Shown: positions 12,832 to 25,629 of the stretch, one piece after another
How positions within the stretch are numbered: the first letter of the stretch is position 1
How the letters are laid out: each line of letters starts with the position of its first letter
Source: Clusia tigrina
Taxonomy: Eukaryota > Arthropoda > Insecta > Diptera > Clusiidae
NCBI GenBank assembly: GCA_920105625.2
Contig: OV050030.1
Span: 172,295,315 to 172,359,314 of the forward strand
Direction of reading: 5' to 3'
Length of the DNA: 64,000 nucleotides
Made by a program: the position numbers and the translations under genes
Notes under the pieces: model-generated
Databases searched by the model: none
The model's input: only the letters and a program-made list of their open reading frames with translations
Told to the model about the DNA's origin: nothing

Positions 12832-15800
12832 TCAAGGATTTATGACGCTCCAGTAAAAAATTACAAGCATTTGATTGTTGCAAACTTTGATAAGTATAGG
12901 ACACACAGTATAGAAGTTAGAGCCATTTGAATTTTTATCAGTGTTTGATTTGGGACTCAAGGGTAGCATAGCTATTAGCGATAGCTTAAATTGACAAGAG
13001 GCACGAATTTTCAAGGTTTTATGACGCTCCAGTAAAAAGTTACAAGCATTTGATTGTTGCAAACTTTGATAAGTATAGGACACACAGTATAGAAGTTAGA
13101 GCCATTTGAATTTTTATCAGTGTTTAGTTTGGGAGTCAAGGGTAGCATAGTTATGAGCGATAACTTTAATTGACAAGAGGCACGAGTACTTTATTGTCAA
13201 AAAATTTCAAGATTTTATTACGGTCCAGGAAAAAATTACAAGCATTTGATTGTTGCAAACTTTGATAAGTAGAGGACGCACAGTATAGAAGTTAGGACCA
13301 TTTGAAGTTTTACCAGTGTTTGATTTGGGACTCAAGGGTAGCATAGCTATTAGCGATAGCTTAAATTGACAAAAGGCACGAGTACTTTATTGTCACAAAT
13401 TTTCAAGGTTTTATGACGCTCCAGTAAAAAGTTACAAGCATTTGAATGTTGCAAACTTTTAAAGGTACAGTACGCGCAGCAGAGAAGTTAGGACACTTTG
13501 TAGTTTTATCTGTGTTTAATTTGGGAGTCAAGGGTAGCATAGCTATGAGCGATAACTTTAATTGACAAGAGGCACGAGTACTTTATTGTCACAAAATTTC
13601 AAGATTTTATTACGCTCCAGTAAAATGTTACAAGCATTTGAATGTTGCAAACGTTGGTAGGTATAGGCCGCACCGTATAGAAGTTAGGGCCATTTGAAGT
13701 TTTATCAGTGTTTTATTTTGGAGTCAAGGGTAGCATAGCTATGAGCGATAACTTTAATTGACAAGAGGCACGAGTACTTTATTGTCACAAAATTTCAAGA
13801 TTTTATTACGCTCCAGGAAAAAATTACAAGCATTTGATTGTTGCAAACTTTGATCAGTATAGGACGCACAGTATAGAAGTTAGGGCCATTTAAATTTTTA
13901 TCAGTGTTCTATTTTGGAGTCAAGGGTAGCATAGCTATGAGCGATAACTTTAATTTACCAGAGTCAAGAGTACTTTATTGTCTCAAAATTTCAAGATTTT
14001 ATGACGCTCCAGTAAAAAGTTACAAGCATTTGATTGTTGCATACTTTGATAAGTATAGGACGCACAGTATAGAAGTTAGGGCCATTTGAAGTTTTATCAG
14101 TGTTTTATTTTGGAGTCAAGGGTAGAATAGCTATGAGCGATAGCTTAAATTGACAAGAGGCACGAATACTTTATTTTCACAAAATTTCATGATTTTATTA
14201 CGCTCCAGTAAAAACTTACAAGCATTTGAATGTTGCAAACTTTGATAGGTATGGGATGCACCGTATAGAAGTTAGGGCCATTTGAAGTTTTATCAGTGTT
14301 TTATTTTGGAGTCAAGGGTAGCATAGCTATTAGCGATAACTTTAATTGACAAGAGGCACGAGTACTTTATTGTCACAAAATTTCAAGATTTTACTACGCT
14401 CCAGGAAAAAATTACAAGCATTTGATTGTTGCAAACTTTGATAAGTATAGGACGCACAGTATAGAAGTTAGGGCCATTTAAATTTTTATCAGTGTTCTTT
14501 TTGGGAGTCAAGGGTAGCATAGCTACGAGCGATAACTTTAATTTACCAGAGACAGGAGTACTTTATTGTCTCAAAATTTCAAGATTTTATGACGCTCCAG
14601 TAAAAAGTTACAAGCATTTGATTGTTGCATACTTTGATAGGTATATGACGCACAGTATAGAAGTTAGGGCCAGTTGAAGTTTTATCAGTGTTTGATTTGG
14701 GACTCAAGGGTATCATAGCTATGAGCGATAGCTTAAATTGACAAGAGGCACGAGTACTTTACTGTCACAAAATTTCAAGATTTTCTTACGCTCCAGTAAA
14801 AAATTACAAGCATTTCATTGTTGCAAACTTTGATAAGTATAGGACACACAGTATAGAAGTTAGGGCCATTTGAAGTTTTATCAGTGTTTTATTTTGGAGT
14901 CAGGGGTAGCATAGCTATGAGCGATAACTTTAATTGACAAGAGGCACGAGTACTTTATTGTCACAAAATTTCAAGATTTTATTACGCTCCAGTAAAAAGT
15001 TACAAGCATTTGATTGTTGCAAACTTTGATAGGTATAGGACGCACAGTATAGAAGTTAGGACCATTTGAAGTTTTATCAGTGTTTAATTTTGGAGTCAAG
15101 GGTAGCATAGCTATGAGCGATAGCTTAAATTGACAAGAGGCACGAGTACTTTATTGTCACAAATTTTCAAGGTTTTATACGCTCCAGTAAAAAGTTACAA
15201 GCATTTGAATGTTGCAAACGTTGGTAGGTATAGGCCGCACCGTATAGAAGTTAGGGCCGTTTGTAGTTTTATCAGTGTTTTATTTTGGAGTCAAGGGTAG
15301 CATACCTATGAGCGATAGCTTAAATTGACAAGAGGCACGAGAACTTATTGTCACAAAATTACAAGGGTTTATTACGCTCCCGGAAAAAATTACAAGCATT
15401 TGATTGTTGCAAATTTTGATAAGTATAGGACGCACAGTATAGAAGTTAGGGCCATTTAAATTTTTATCAGTGTTCTATTTTGGAGTCAAGGGTAGCATAG
15501 CTATGAGCGATAACTTTAATTTACCAGAGACAAGAGTACTTTATTGTCTCAAAATTTCAAGATTTTATGACGCTCCAGTTAAAAGTTACAAGCATTTGAT
15601 TGTTGCATACTTTGATAGGTATATGACGCACAGTATAGAAGTTAGGGCCATTTGATGTTTTATCAGTGTTTGATTTGGGACTCAAGGGTATCATAGCTAT
15701 GAGCGATAGCTTAAATTGACAAGAGGCACGAGTACTTTACTGTCACAAAATTTCAAGGTTTTATGACGCTCCAGTAAAAATTTACAAGCATTTGAATGTT

Positions 15801-18800
15801 GCAAAGTTTGATAGGTATAGGCCGCACCGTATAGAAGTTAGGGCCGTTTGAAGTTTTATCAGTGTTTTATTTTGGAGTCAAGGGTAGCATAGCTATGAGC
15901 GATAACTTTAATTGACAAGAGGCACGAGTACTTTATTGTCACCAAATTTCAAGATTTAATTACGCTCCAGGAAAAAATTACAAGCATTTGATTGTTGCAA
16001 ACTTTGATAAGTATAGGACGCACAGTACAGAAGTTAGGGCCATGTAAATTTTTATCAGTGTTCTATTTTGGAGTCAAGGGTAGCATAGCTATGAGCGATA
16101 ACTTTAATTTACCAGAGACAAGAGTACTTTATTGTCTCAAAATTTCAAGATTTTATGACGCTCCAGTAAAAAGTTACAAGCATTTGATTGTTGCAAACTT
16201 TGCTAGGTATAGGACGCACCATATAGAAGTTAGGGCCATTTGAAGTTTCAACAGTGTTTTATTTTAGAGTCAAGGGTAGCATAGCTATGAGCGATAACTT
16301 TAATTGACAAGAGGCACGAGTACTTTATTGTCACAAAATTTCAAGATTTTATTACGCTCCAGGAAAAAATTACAAGCATTTGATTGTTGCAAACTTTGAT
16401 AAGTATAGGACGCACAGTATAGAAGTTAGGGCCATTTAAATTTTTATCAATGTTTTATTTTGGAGTCAAGGGTAGCATAGCTATGAGCGATAACTTTAAT
16501 TTACCAGAGAGAAGAGTACTTTATTGTCTCAAAATTTCAAGATTTTATGACGCTCCAGTAAAAAGTTACAAGCATTTGATTGTTGTATACTTTGATAGGT
16601 ATATGACGCACAGTATAGAAGTTAGGGCCATTTGAAGTTTTATCAGTGTTTGATTTGGGACTCAAGGGAATCATAGCTAGGAGCGATAGCTTAAATTGAC
16701 AAGAGGCACGAGTACTTTACTGTCACAAAATTTCAAGATTTTCTTAAGCTCCAGTAAAAAATTACAAGCATTTGATTGTTGCAAACTTTGATAAGTATAG
16801 GACACACAGTATAGAAGTTAGAGCCATTTGAATTTTTATCAGTGTTTTATTTAGGAGTCAAGGGGAGCATAGCTATGAGCGATAAATTTAATTGACAAGA
16901 GGCACGAGTACTTTATTGCCCCAAAATTTCAAGATTTTATTACGCTCCAGTAAAAAGTTACAAGCATTTGATTGTTGCAAACTTTGATAGGTATAGGATG
17001 CACCGTATATAAGTTAGGGCCATTTGAAGTTTTATCAGTGTTTTATTTTGGAGTCAAGGGTAGCATAGCTATGAGCGATAACTTTAATTGACAAGAGGCA
17101 CGAGTACTTTATTGTCACAAAATTTCAAGATTTGATTACGCTCCAGTAAAAAATTACAAGCATTTGATTTGTTTCAAACTTTGATAAATATAGGACACAC
17201 AGTATAGAAGTTAGAGCCATTTGAATTTTTATCAGTGTTTTATTTTGGAGTCAATGGTAGCATAGTTATGAGCGATAACTTTAATTGACAAGAGGAACGA
17301 GGACTTTATTGCCACAAAATTTCAAGATGTTATTACGCTCCAGTAAAAAGTTACAAGCATTTGAGTGTTGCAAACTTTGATAGATTTAGGACGCACCGAA
17401 TAGAAGTTAGGGCCATATGAAGTTTTATCATTGTTTTATTTTGGAGTCAAGGGTAGCATAGCTATGAGCGATAACTTAAATTGACAAGAGGCACGAGTAC
17501 TTTATTGTCACAAAATTTCAAGGTTTTATTACGCTCCAGTAAAAAGTTACAAGCATTTGAATTTTGCAAACTTTGATATGTATGGGACGCATAGTATAGA
17601 AGTTAGGGCCATTTGAAGTTTTATCAGTGTTTAATTTGGGACTCAAGGGTATCATAGCTATGAGCGATAGCTTAAATTGACAAGAGGCACGAGTACTTTA
17701 CTGTCACAAAATTTCAAGATTTTCTTACGCTCCAGTAAAAAATTACAAGCATTTGATTGCTGCAAACTTTGATAAGTATAGGACACACAGTATAGAAGTT
17801 AGAGCCATTTGAATTTTTATTAGTGTTTTATTAAGGAGTCAAGGGGAGCATAGCTATGAGCGATAACTTTAATTGACAAGAGGCACGAGTACAAAATTTG
17901 AAGATTTTATTACGCTCCAGTAAAAAGTTACAAGCATTTGATTGTTAAAAACTTTGATAGGTATAGGACGCACAGTATAGAAGCTAGGACCATTTGAAGA
18001 TTTATCAGTGTTTGATTTGGGACTCAAGGGTAGCATACCTATTAGCGATAGCTTAAATTGAAAAGAGACACGAGTACTTTATTGTCACAAAATTTCAAGG
18101 TTTTATGACGCTCCAGTAAAAAGTTACAAGCATTTGACTGTTGCAAACTTTGATAGATTTAGGACGCACCGTATAGAAGTTAGGGCCATTTGAAGTTTTA
18201 TCAGTGTTTTATTTTGGAGTCAAGGGTAGCATAGCTATGAGCGATAACTTAAAGTGACAAGAGGCACGAGTACTTTATTGTCACAAAATTTCATGGTTTT
18301 ATTACGCTCCAGTAAAAAGTTACAAGCATTTGAATTTTGCAAACTTTGATATGTATGGGACGCACAATATAGAAGTTAGGACCATTTGAAGTTTTATCAG
18401 TGTTTGATTTGGGACTCAAGGGTATCATAGCTATGAGCGATAGCTTAAATTGACAAGAGGCACGAGTACTTTACTGTCACAAAATTTCAAGATTTTTTTA
18501 CGCTCCAGTAAAAAATTACAAGCATTTGATTGTTGCAAACTTTGATAAGTATAGGACACACAGTATAGAAGTTAGAGCCATTTGAATTTTTATCAGTGTT
18601 TTATTTAGGAGTCAAGGGGAGCATAGCTATGAGCGATAAATTTAATTGACAAGAGGCACGAGTACTTTATTGCCCCAAAATTTGAAGATTTTATTACGCT
18701 CCAGTAAAAAGTTACAAGCATTTGATTGTTGCAAACTTTGATAGGTATAGGATGCGCCGTATAGAAGTTAGGGCCATTTGAAGTTTTATCAGTGTTTTAT

Positions 18801-19270
18801 TTTGGAGTCAAGGGTAGCGTACCTATGAGCGATAGCTTAAATTGACAAGAGGCACGAGTACTTTATTTTCACAAAATTTCATGATTTTATTACGCTCCAG
18901 TAAAAAGTTACAAGCATTTGAATGTTGCAAATTTTGAAAGGTATAGGACGCGCCGTATAGAAGTTAGAGCCATTTGAAGTTTCAACAGTGTTTTATTTTG
19001 GAGTCAAGGGTAGCATAGCTATGAGCGATAACTTAAATTGACAAGAGGCACGAGTACTTTATTGTCTCAAAATTTCAAGATTTTATGACGCTCCAGTAAA
19101 ATGTTACAAGCACTTGAATTTTGCAAACTTTGATAGGTATATGACGCACAGTATAGAAGTTAGGGCCATTTGAAGTTTTATCAGTGTTTGATTTGGGACT
19201 CACGGGTATCATAGCTATGAGCGATAGCTTAAATTGACAAGAGGCTCGAGTACTTTACTGTCACAAAGTT

Positions 19271-21001
19271 TCAAGGATTTATGACGCTCCTGTAAAAAAT
19301 TACAAGCATTTGATTGTTGCAAACTTTGATAAGTATAGGACACACAGTATAGAAGTTAGAGCCATTTGAATTTTTATCTGTGTTTGATTTGGGACTCAAG
19401 GGTAGCATAGCTATTAGCGATAGCTTAAATTGACAAGAGGCACGAATTTTCAAGGTTTTATGACGCTCCAGTAAAAAGTTACAAGCATTTGATTGTTGCA
19501 AACTTTGATAAGTATAGGAGACACAGTATAGAAATTAGAGCCATTTGAATTTTTATCAGTGTTTAGTTTGGGAGTCAAGGGTAGCATAGTTATGAGCGAT
19601 AACTTTAATTGACAAGAGGCACGAGTACTTTATTGTCACAAAATTTCAAGATTTTATTACGCTCCAGGAAAAAATTACAAGCATTTGATTGTTGCAAACT
19701 TTGATAAGTATAGGACGCACAGTATAGAAGTTAGGGCCATTTAAATTTTTATCATTGTTCTATTTTGGAGTCAAGGGTAGCATAGCTATGAGCGATAACT
19801 TTAATTTACCAGAGACAAGAGTACTTTATTGTCTCAAAATTTCAAGATTTTATGACGCTCCAGTAAAAAGATACAAGCATTTGATTGTTGCATTCTTTGA
19901 TAGGTATATGATGCACAGTATAGAAGTTAGGGCCATTTGAAGTGTTTGATTTGGGACTCAAGGGTATCATAGCTATGAGCGATAGCTTAAATTGACAAGA
20001 GGCACGAGTACTTTACTTTCACAAAATTTCAAGATTTTCTTACGCTCCAGTAAAAAATTACAAGCATTTGATTGTTGCAAAATTTGATAAGTAACACAGT
20101 ATAGAAGTTATAGCCATTTGAATTTTTATCAGTGTTTTATTTAGGAGTCAAGGGGAGCATAGCTATGAGCGATAAATTTAATTGACAAGAGGCACGAGTA
20201 CTTTATTGCCCCAAAATTTCAAGATTTTATTACGCTCCAGTAAAAAGTTACAAGCATTGATTGTTGCAAACTTTGATAGGTATAGGACGCACAGTATAGA
20301 AGTTAGGACCATTTGAAGTTTTACCAGTGTTTGATTTGGGACTCAAGGGTAGCATAGCTATTAGCGATAGCTTAAATTGACAAAAGGCACGTGTACTTTA
20401 TTGTCACAAATTTTCAAGGTTTTATGACGCTCCAGTAAAAAGTTACAAGCATTTGATTGTTGCAAACTTTGATAGGTATAGGATGCGCCGTATAGAAGTT
20501 AGGGCCATTTGAAGTTTTATCAGTGTTTTATTTTGGAGTCAAGGGCAGCGTACCTATGAGCGATAGCTTAAATTGACAAGAGGCACGAGTACTTTATTTT
20601 CACAAAATTTCATGATTTTATTACGCTCCAGTAAAAAGTTACAAGCATTTGAATGTTGCAAATTTTGAAAGGTATAGGACGCGCCGTATAGAAGTTAGGG
20701 CCATTTGAAGTTTCAACAGTGTTTTATTTTGGAGTCAAGGGTAGCATAGCTATGAGCGATAACTTAAATTGACAAGAGGCACGAGTACTTTATTGTCTCA
20801 AAATTTCAAGATTTTATGACGCTCCAGTAAAAATTTACAAGCATTTGATTGTTGCATACTTTGATAGGTATATGACGCACAGTATAGAAGTTAGGGCCAT
20901 TTGAAGTTTTATCAGTGTTTGATTTGGGACTCAAGGGTATCATAGCTATGAGCGATAGCTTAAATTGACAAGAGGCACGAGTACTTTACTGTCACAAAAT
21001 T
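19271..21001 (+). repeat. Nine-monomer HOR copy (1731 bp), superblock 2
   Basis: Corresponds to 6865-8595 at +12406, with the same order and the same deletions. It carries a few private changes, such as AGGAGACACAG at about 19517. Confidence 0.85.
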
Positions 21002-22160
21002 TCAAGGATTTATGACGCTCCAGTAAAAAATTACAAGCATTTGATTGTTGCAAACTTTGATAACTATAGGACACACAGTATAGAAGTTAGAGCCATTTGA
21101 ATTTTTATCAGTGTTTGATTTGGGACTCAAGGGTAGCATAGCTATTAGCGATAGCTTAAATTTACAAGAGGCACGAATTTTCAAGGTTTTATGACGCTCC
21201 AGTAAAAAGTTACAAGCATTTGATTGTTGCAAACTTTGATAAGTATAGGACACACAGTATAGAAGTTAGAGCCATTTGAATTTTTATCAGTGTTTAGTTT
21301 GGGAGTCAAGGGTAGCATAGTTATGAGCGATAACTTTAATTGACAAGAGGCACGAGTACTTTATTGTCACAAAATTTCAAGATTTTATTACGCTCCAGGA
21401 AAAAATTACAAGCATTTGATTGTTGCAAACTTTGATAAGTATAGGACACACAGTATAGAAGTTAGGGCCATTTAAATTTTTATCAGTGTTCTATTTTGGA
21501 GTCAAGGGTAGCATAGCTATGAGCGATAACTTTAATTTACCAGAGACAAGAGTACTTTATTGTCACAAATTTTCAAGGTTTTATGACGCTCCAGTAAAAA
21601 GTTACAAGTATTTGATTGTTGCAAACTTTGATAGGTATAGGATGCGCCGTATAGAAGTTAGGGCCATTTGAAGTTTTATCAGTGTTTTATTTTGGTGTCA
21701 AGGGTAGCGTACCTATGAGCTATAGCTTAAATTTACAAGAGGCACGAGTACTTTATTTTCACAAAATTTCATGATTTTATTACGCTCCAGTAAAAAGTTA
21801 GAAGCATTTGAATGTTGCAAATTTTGAAAGGTATAGGACGCGCCGTATAGAAGTTAGGGCCATTTGAAGTTTCAACAGTGTTTTATTTTGGAGTCAAGGG
21901 TAGCATAGCTATGAGCGATAGCTTTAATTTACCAGAGACAAGAGTACTTTATTGTCTCAAAATTTCAAGATTTTATGACGCTCCAGTAAAAATTTACAAG
22001 CATTTGATTGTTGCATACTTTGATAGGTATATGACGCACAGTATAGAAGTTATGGCCATTTGAAATTTTATCAGTGTTTGATTTGGGACTCAAGGGTATC
22101 ATAGCTATGAGCGATAGCTTAAATTGACAAGAGGCACGAGTACTTTACTGTCACAAAATT
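21002..22160 (+). repeat. Shortened HOR (6-mer) with an m3/m6 chimeric monomer
   Basis: Length 1159 equals 6 x 196 minus 17. Order is m1-m2-(m3/m6)-m7-m8-m9. The third monomer starts as m3 (TTTACCAGAGACAAGAG) and switches at about 21560 to the m6 form (TGTCACAAATTTTCAAGG). This is a chimeric monomer, as expected from unequal exchange between different monomers in register. Confidence 0.82.
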
Positions 22161-23891
22161 TCAAGGATTTATGACGCTCCAGTAAAAAATTACAAGCATT
22201 TGATTGTTGCAAACTTTGATAAGTATAGGACACACAGTATAGAAGTTAGAGCCATTTGAATTTTTATCACTGTTTGATTTGGGACTCAAGGGTAGCATAG
22301 CTATTAGCGATAGCTTAAATTGACAAGAGGCACGAATTTTCAAGGTTTTATGACGCTCCTGTAGAAAGTTACAAGCATTTGATTGTTGCAAACTTTGATA
22401 AGTATAGGACACACAGTATAGAAGTTAGAGCCATTTGAATTTTTATCAGTGTTTAGTTTGGGAGTCAAGGCTAGCATAGTTATGAGCGATAACTTTAATT
22501 GACAAGAGGCACGAGTACTTTATTGTCACAAAATTTCAAGATTTTATTACGCTCCAGGAAAAAATTACAAGCATTTGATTGTTGCAAACTTTGATAAGTA
22601 TAGGACGCACAGTATAGAAGTTAGGGCCATTTAAATTTTTATCAGTGTTCTATTTTGGAGTCAAGTGTAGCATAGCTATGAGCGATAACTTTAATTTACC
22701 AGAGACAAGAGTACTTTATTGTCTCAAAATTTCAAGATTTTATGACGCTCCAATAAAAAGTTACAAGCATTTGATTGTTGCATACTTTGATAGGTATATG
22801 ATGCACAGTATAGAAGTTAGGGCCATTTGAAGTGTTTGATTTGGGACTCAAGGGTATCATAGCTATGAGCGATAGGTTAAATTGACAAGAGGCACGAGTA
22901 CTTTACTTTCACAAAATTTCAAGATTTTCTTACGCTCCAGTAAAAAATTACAAGCATTTGATTGTTGCAAAATTTGATAAGTAACACAGTATAGAAGTTA
23001 GAGCCATTTGAATTTTTATCAGTGTTTTATTTAGGAGTCAAGGGGAGCATAGCTATGAGCGATAAATTTAATTGACAAGAGGCACGAGTACTTTATTGCC
23101 CCAAAATTTCAAGATTTTATTACGCTCCAGTAAAAAGTTACAGCATTTGATTGTTGCAAACTTTGATAGGTATAGGACGCACAGTATAGAAGTTAGGACC
23201 ATTTGAAGTTTTACCAGTGTTTGATTTGGGACTCAAGGGTAGCATAGCTATTAGCGATAGCTTAAATTGACAAAAGGCACGTGTACTTTATTGTCACAAA
23301 TTTTCAAGGTTTTATGACGCTCCAGTAAAAAGTTACAAGCATTTGATTGTTGCAAACTTTGATAGGTATAGGATGCGCCGTATAGAAGTTAGGGCCATTT
23401 GAAGTTTTATCAGTGTTTTATTTTGGAGTCAAGGGTACCGTACCTATGAGCGATAGCTTAAATTGACAAGAGGCACGAGTACTTTATTTTCACAAAATTT
23501 CATGATTTTATTACGCTCCAGTAAAAAGTTACAAGCATTTGAATGTTGCAAATTTTGAAAGGTATAGGACGCGCCGTATAGAAGTTAGGGCCATTTGAAG
23601 TTTCAACAGTGTTTTATTTTGGAGTCAAGGGTAGCATAGCTATGAGCGATAACTTAAATTGACAAGAGGCACGAGTACTTTATTGTCTCAAAATTTCAAG
23701 ATTTTATGACGCTCCAGTAAAAATTTACAAGCATTTGATTGTTGCATACTTTGATAGGTATATGACGCACAGTATAGAAGTTAGGGCCATTTGAAGTTTT
23801 ATCAGTGTTTGATTTGGGACTCAAGGGTATCATAGCTATGAGCGATAGCTTAAATTGACAAGAGGCACGAGTACTTTACTGTCACAAAATT
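22161..23891 (+). repeat. Nine-monomer HOR copy (1731 bp), superblock 2
   Basis: Near-identical partner of 9363-11093, with all the fixed deletions and the AAGTGTAGC marker in m3. Confidence 0.85.
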
Positions 23892-25629
23892 TCAAGGATT
23901 TATGACGCTCCAGTAAAAAATTACAAGCATTTGATTGTTGCAAACTTTGATAAGTATAGGACACACAGTATAGAAGTTAGAGCCATTTGAATTTTTATCA
24001 GTGTTTGATTTGGGACTCAAGGGTAGCATAGCTATTAGCGATAGCTTAAATTGACAAGAGGCACGAATTTTCAAGGTTTTATGACGCTCCAGTAAAAAGT
24101 TACAAGCATTTGATTGTTGCAAACTTTGATAAGTATAGGACACACAGTATAGAAGTTAGAGCCATTTGAATTTTTATCAGTGTTTAGTTTGGGAGTCAAG
24201 GGTAGCATAGTTATGAGCGATAACTTTAATTGACAAGAGGCACGAGTACTTTATTGTCACAAAATTTCAAGATTTTATTACGCTCCAGGAAAAAATTACA
24301 AGCATTTGATTGTTGCAAACTTTGATAAGTATAGGACGCACAGTATAGAAGTTAGGGCCATTTAAATTTTTATCAGTGTTCTATTTTGGCGTCAAGGGTA
24401 GCATAGCTATGAGCGATAACTTTAATTTACCAGAGACAAGAGTACTTTATTGTCTCAAAATTTCAAGATTTTATGACGCTCCAGTAAAAAGTTACAAGCA
24501 TTTGATTGTTGCATACTTTGATAGGTATATGATGCACAGTATAGAAGTTAGGGCCATTTGAAGTGTTTGATTTGGGACTCAAGGCTATCATAGCTATGAG
24601 CGATAGCTTAAATTGACAAGAGGCACGAGTACTTTACTTTCACAAAATTTCAAGATTTTCTTACGCTCCAGTAAAAAATTACAAGCATTTGATTGTTGCA
24701 AAATTTGATAAGTATAGGACACACAGTATAGAAGTTAGAGCCATTTGAATTTTCATCAGTGTTTTATTTAGGAGTCAAGGGGAGCATAGCTATGAGCGAT
24801 AAATTTAATTGACAAGAGGCACGAGTACTTTATTGCCCCAAAATTTCAAGATTTTATTACGCTCCAGTAAAAAGTTACAAGCATTTGATTGTTGCAAACT
24901 TTGATAGGTATAGGACGCACAGTATAGAAGTTAGGACCATTTGAAGTTTTACCAGTGTTTGATTTGGGACTCAAGGGTAGCATAGCTATTAGCGATAGCT
25001 TAAATTGACAAAAGGCACGAGTAATTTATTGTCACAAATTTTCAAGGTTTTATGACGCTCCAGTAAAAAGTTACAAGCATTTGATTGTTGCAAACTTTGA
25101 TAGGTATAGGATGCGCCGTATAGAAGTTAGGGCCATTTGAAGTTTTATCAGTGTTTTATTTTGGAGTCAAGGGTAGCGTACCTATGAGCGATAGCTTAAA
25201 TTGACAAGAGGCACGAGTACTTTATTTTCACAAAATTTCATGATTTTATTACGCTCCAGTAAAAAGTTACAAGCATTTGAATGTTGCAAATTTTTAAAGG
25301 TATAGGACGCGCCGTATAGAAGTTAGGGCCATTTGAAGTTTCAACAGTGTTTTATTTTGGAGTCAAGGGTAGCATAGCTATGAGCGATAACTTTAATTTA
25401 CCAGAGACAAGAGTACTTTATTGTCTCAAAATTTCAAGATTTTATGACGCTCCAGTAAAAATTTACAAGCATTTGATTGTTGCATACTTTGATAGCAATA
25501 TGACGCACAGTATAGAAGTTAGGGCCATTTGAAGTTTTATCAGTGTTTGATTTGGGACTCAAGGGTATCATAGCTATGAGCGATAGCTTAAATTGACAAG
25601 AGGCACGAGTACTTTACTGTCACAAAATT
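23892..25629 (+). repeat. Nine-monomer HOR copy (1738 bp), superblock 2
   Basis: Partner of 11094-12831, with full-length m5. Most of it is repeated again at 27366-28984 after the junction at 27366. Confidence 0.85.

Larger units (their letters stand above)
861..13455 (+). repeat. Satellite superblock 1 (~12.6 kb), bounded by type D monomers
   Basis: Starts at the type D signature CTTTTAAAGGTACAG at 861 and ends before the next one at 13456. The left half (861 to about 6860) is a run of mixed monomers, including open-frame variants at 2468, 3839 and 4361. The right half (6865-13264) is built of nine-monomer HORs. Much of it recurs in superblock 2: 3839 and 4361 recur at +11631, 6865 to 8596 at +12406, and 9080 to 13456 at +12798. 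The 392-bp change from +12406 to +12798 is exactly two monomers. Just before the boundary, at about 13265, the monomer has the unusual AAGTAGAGGACG form, which is also found before the D monomers at 26254 and 38042. Confidence 0.85.
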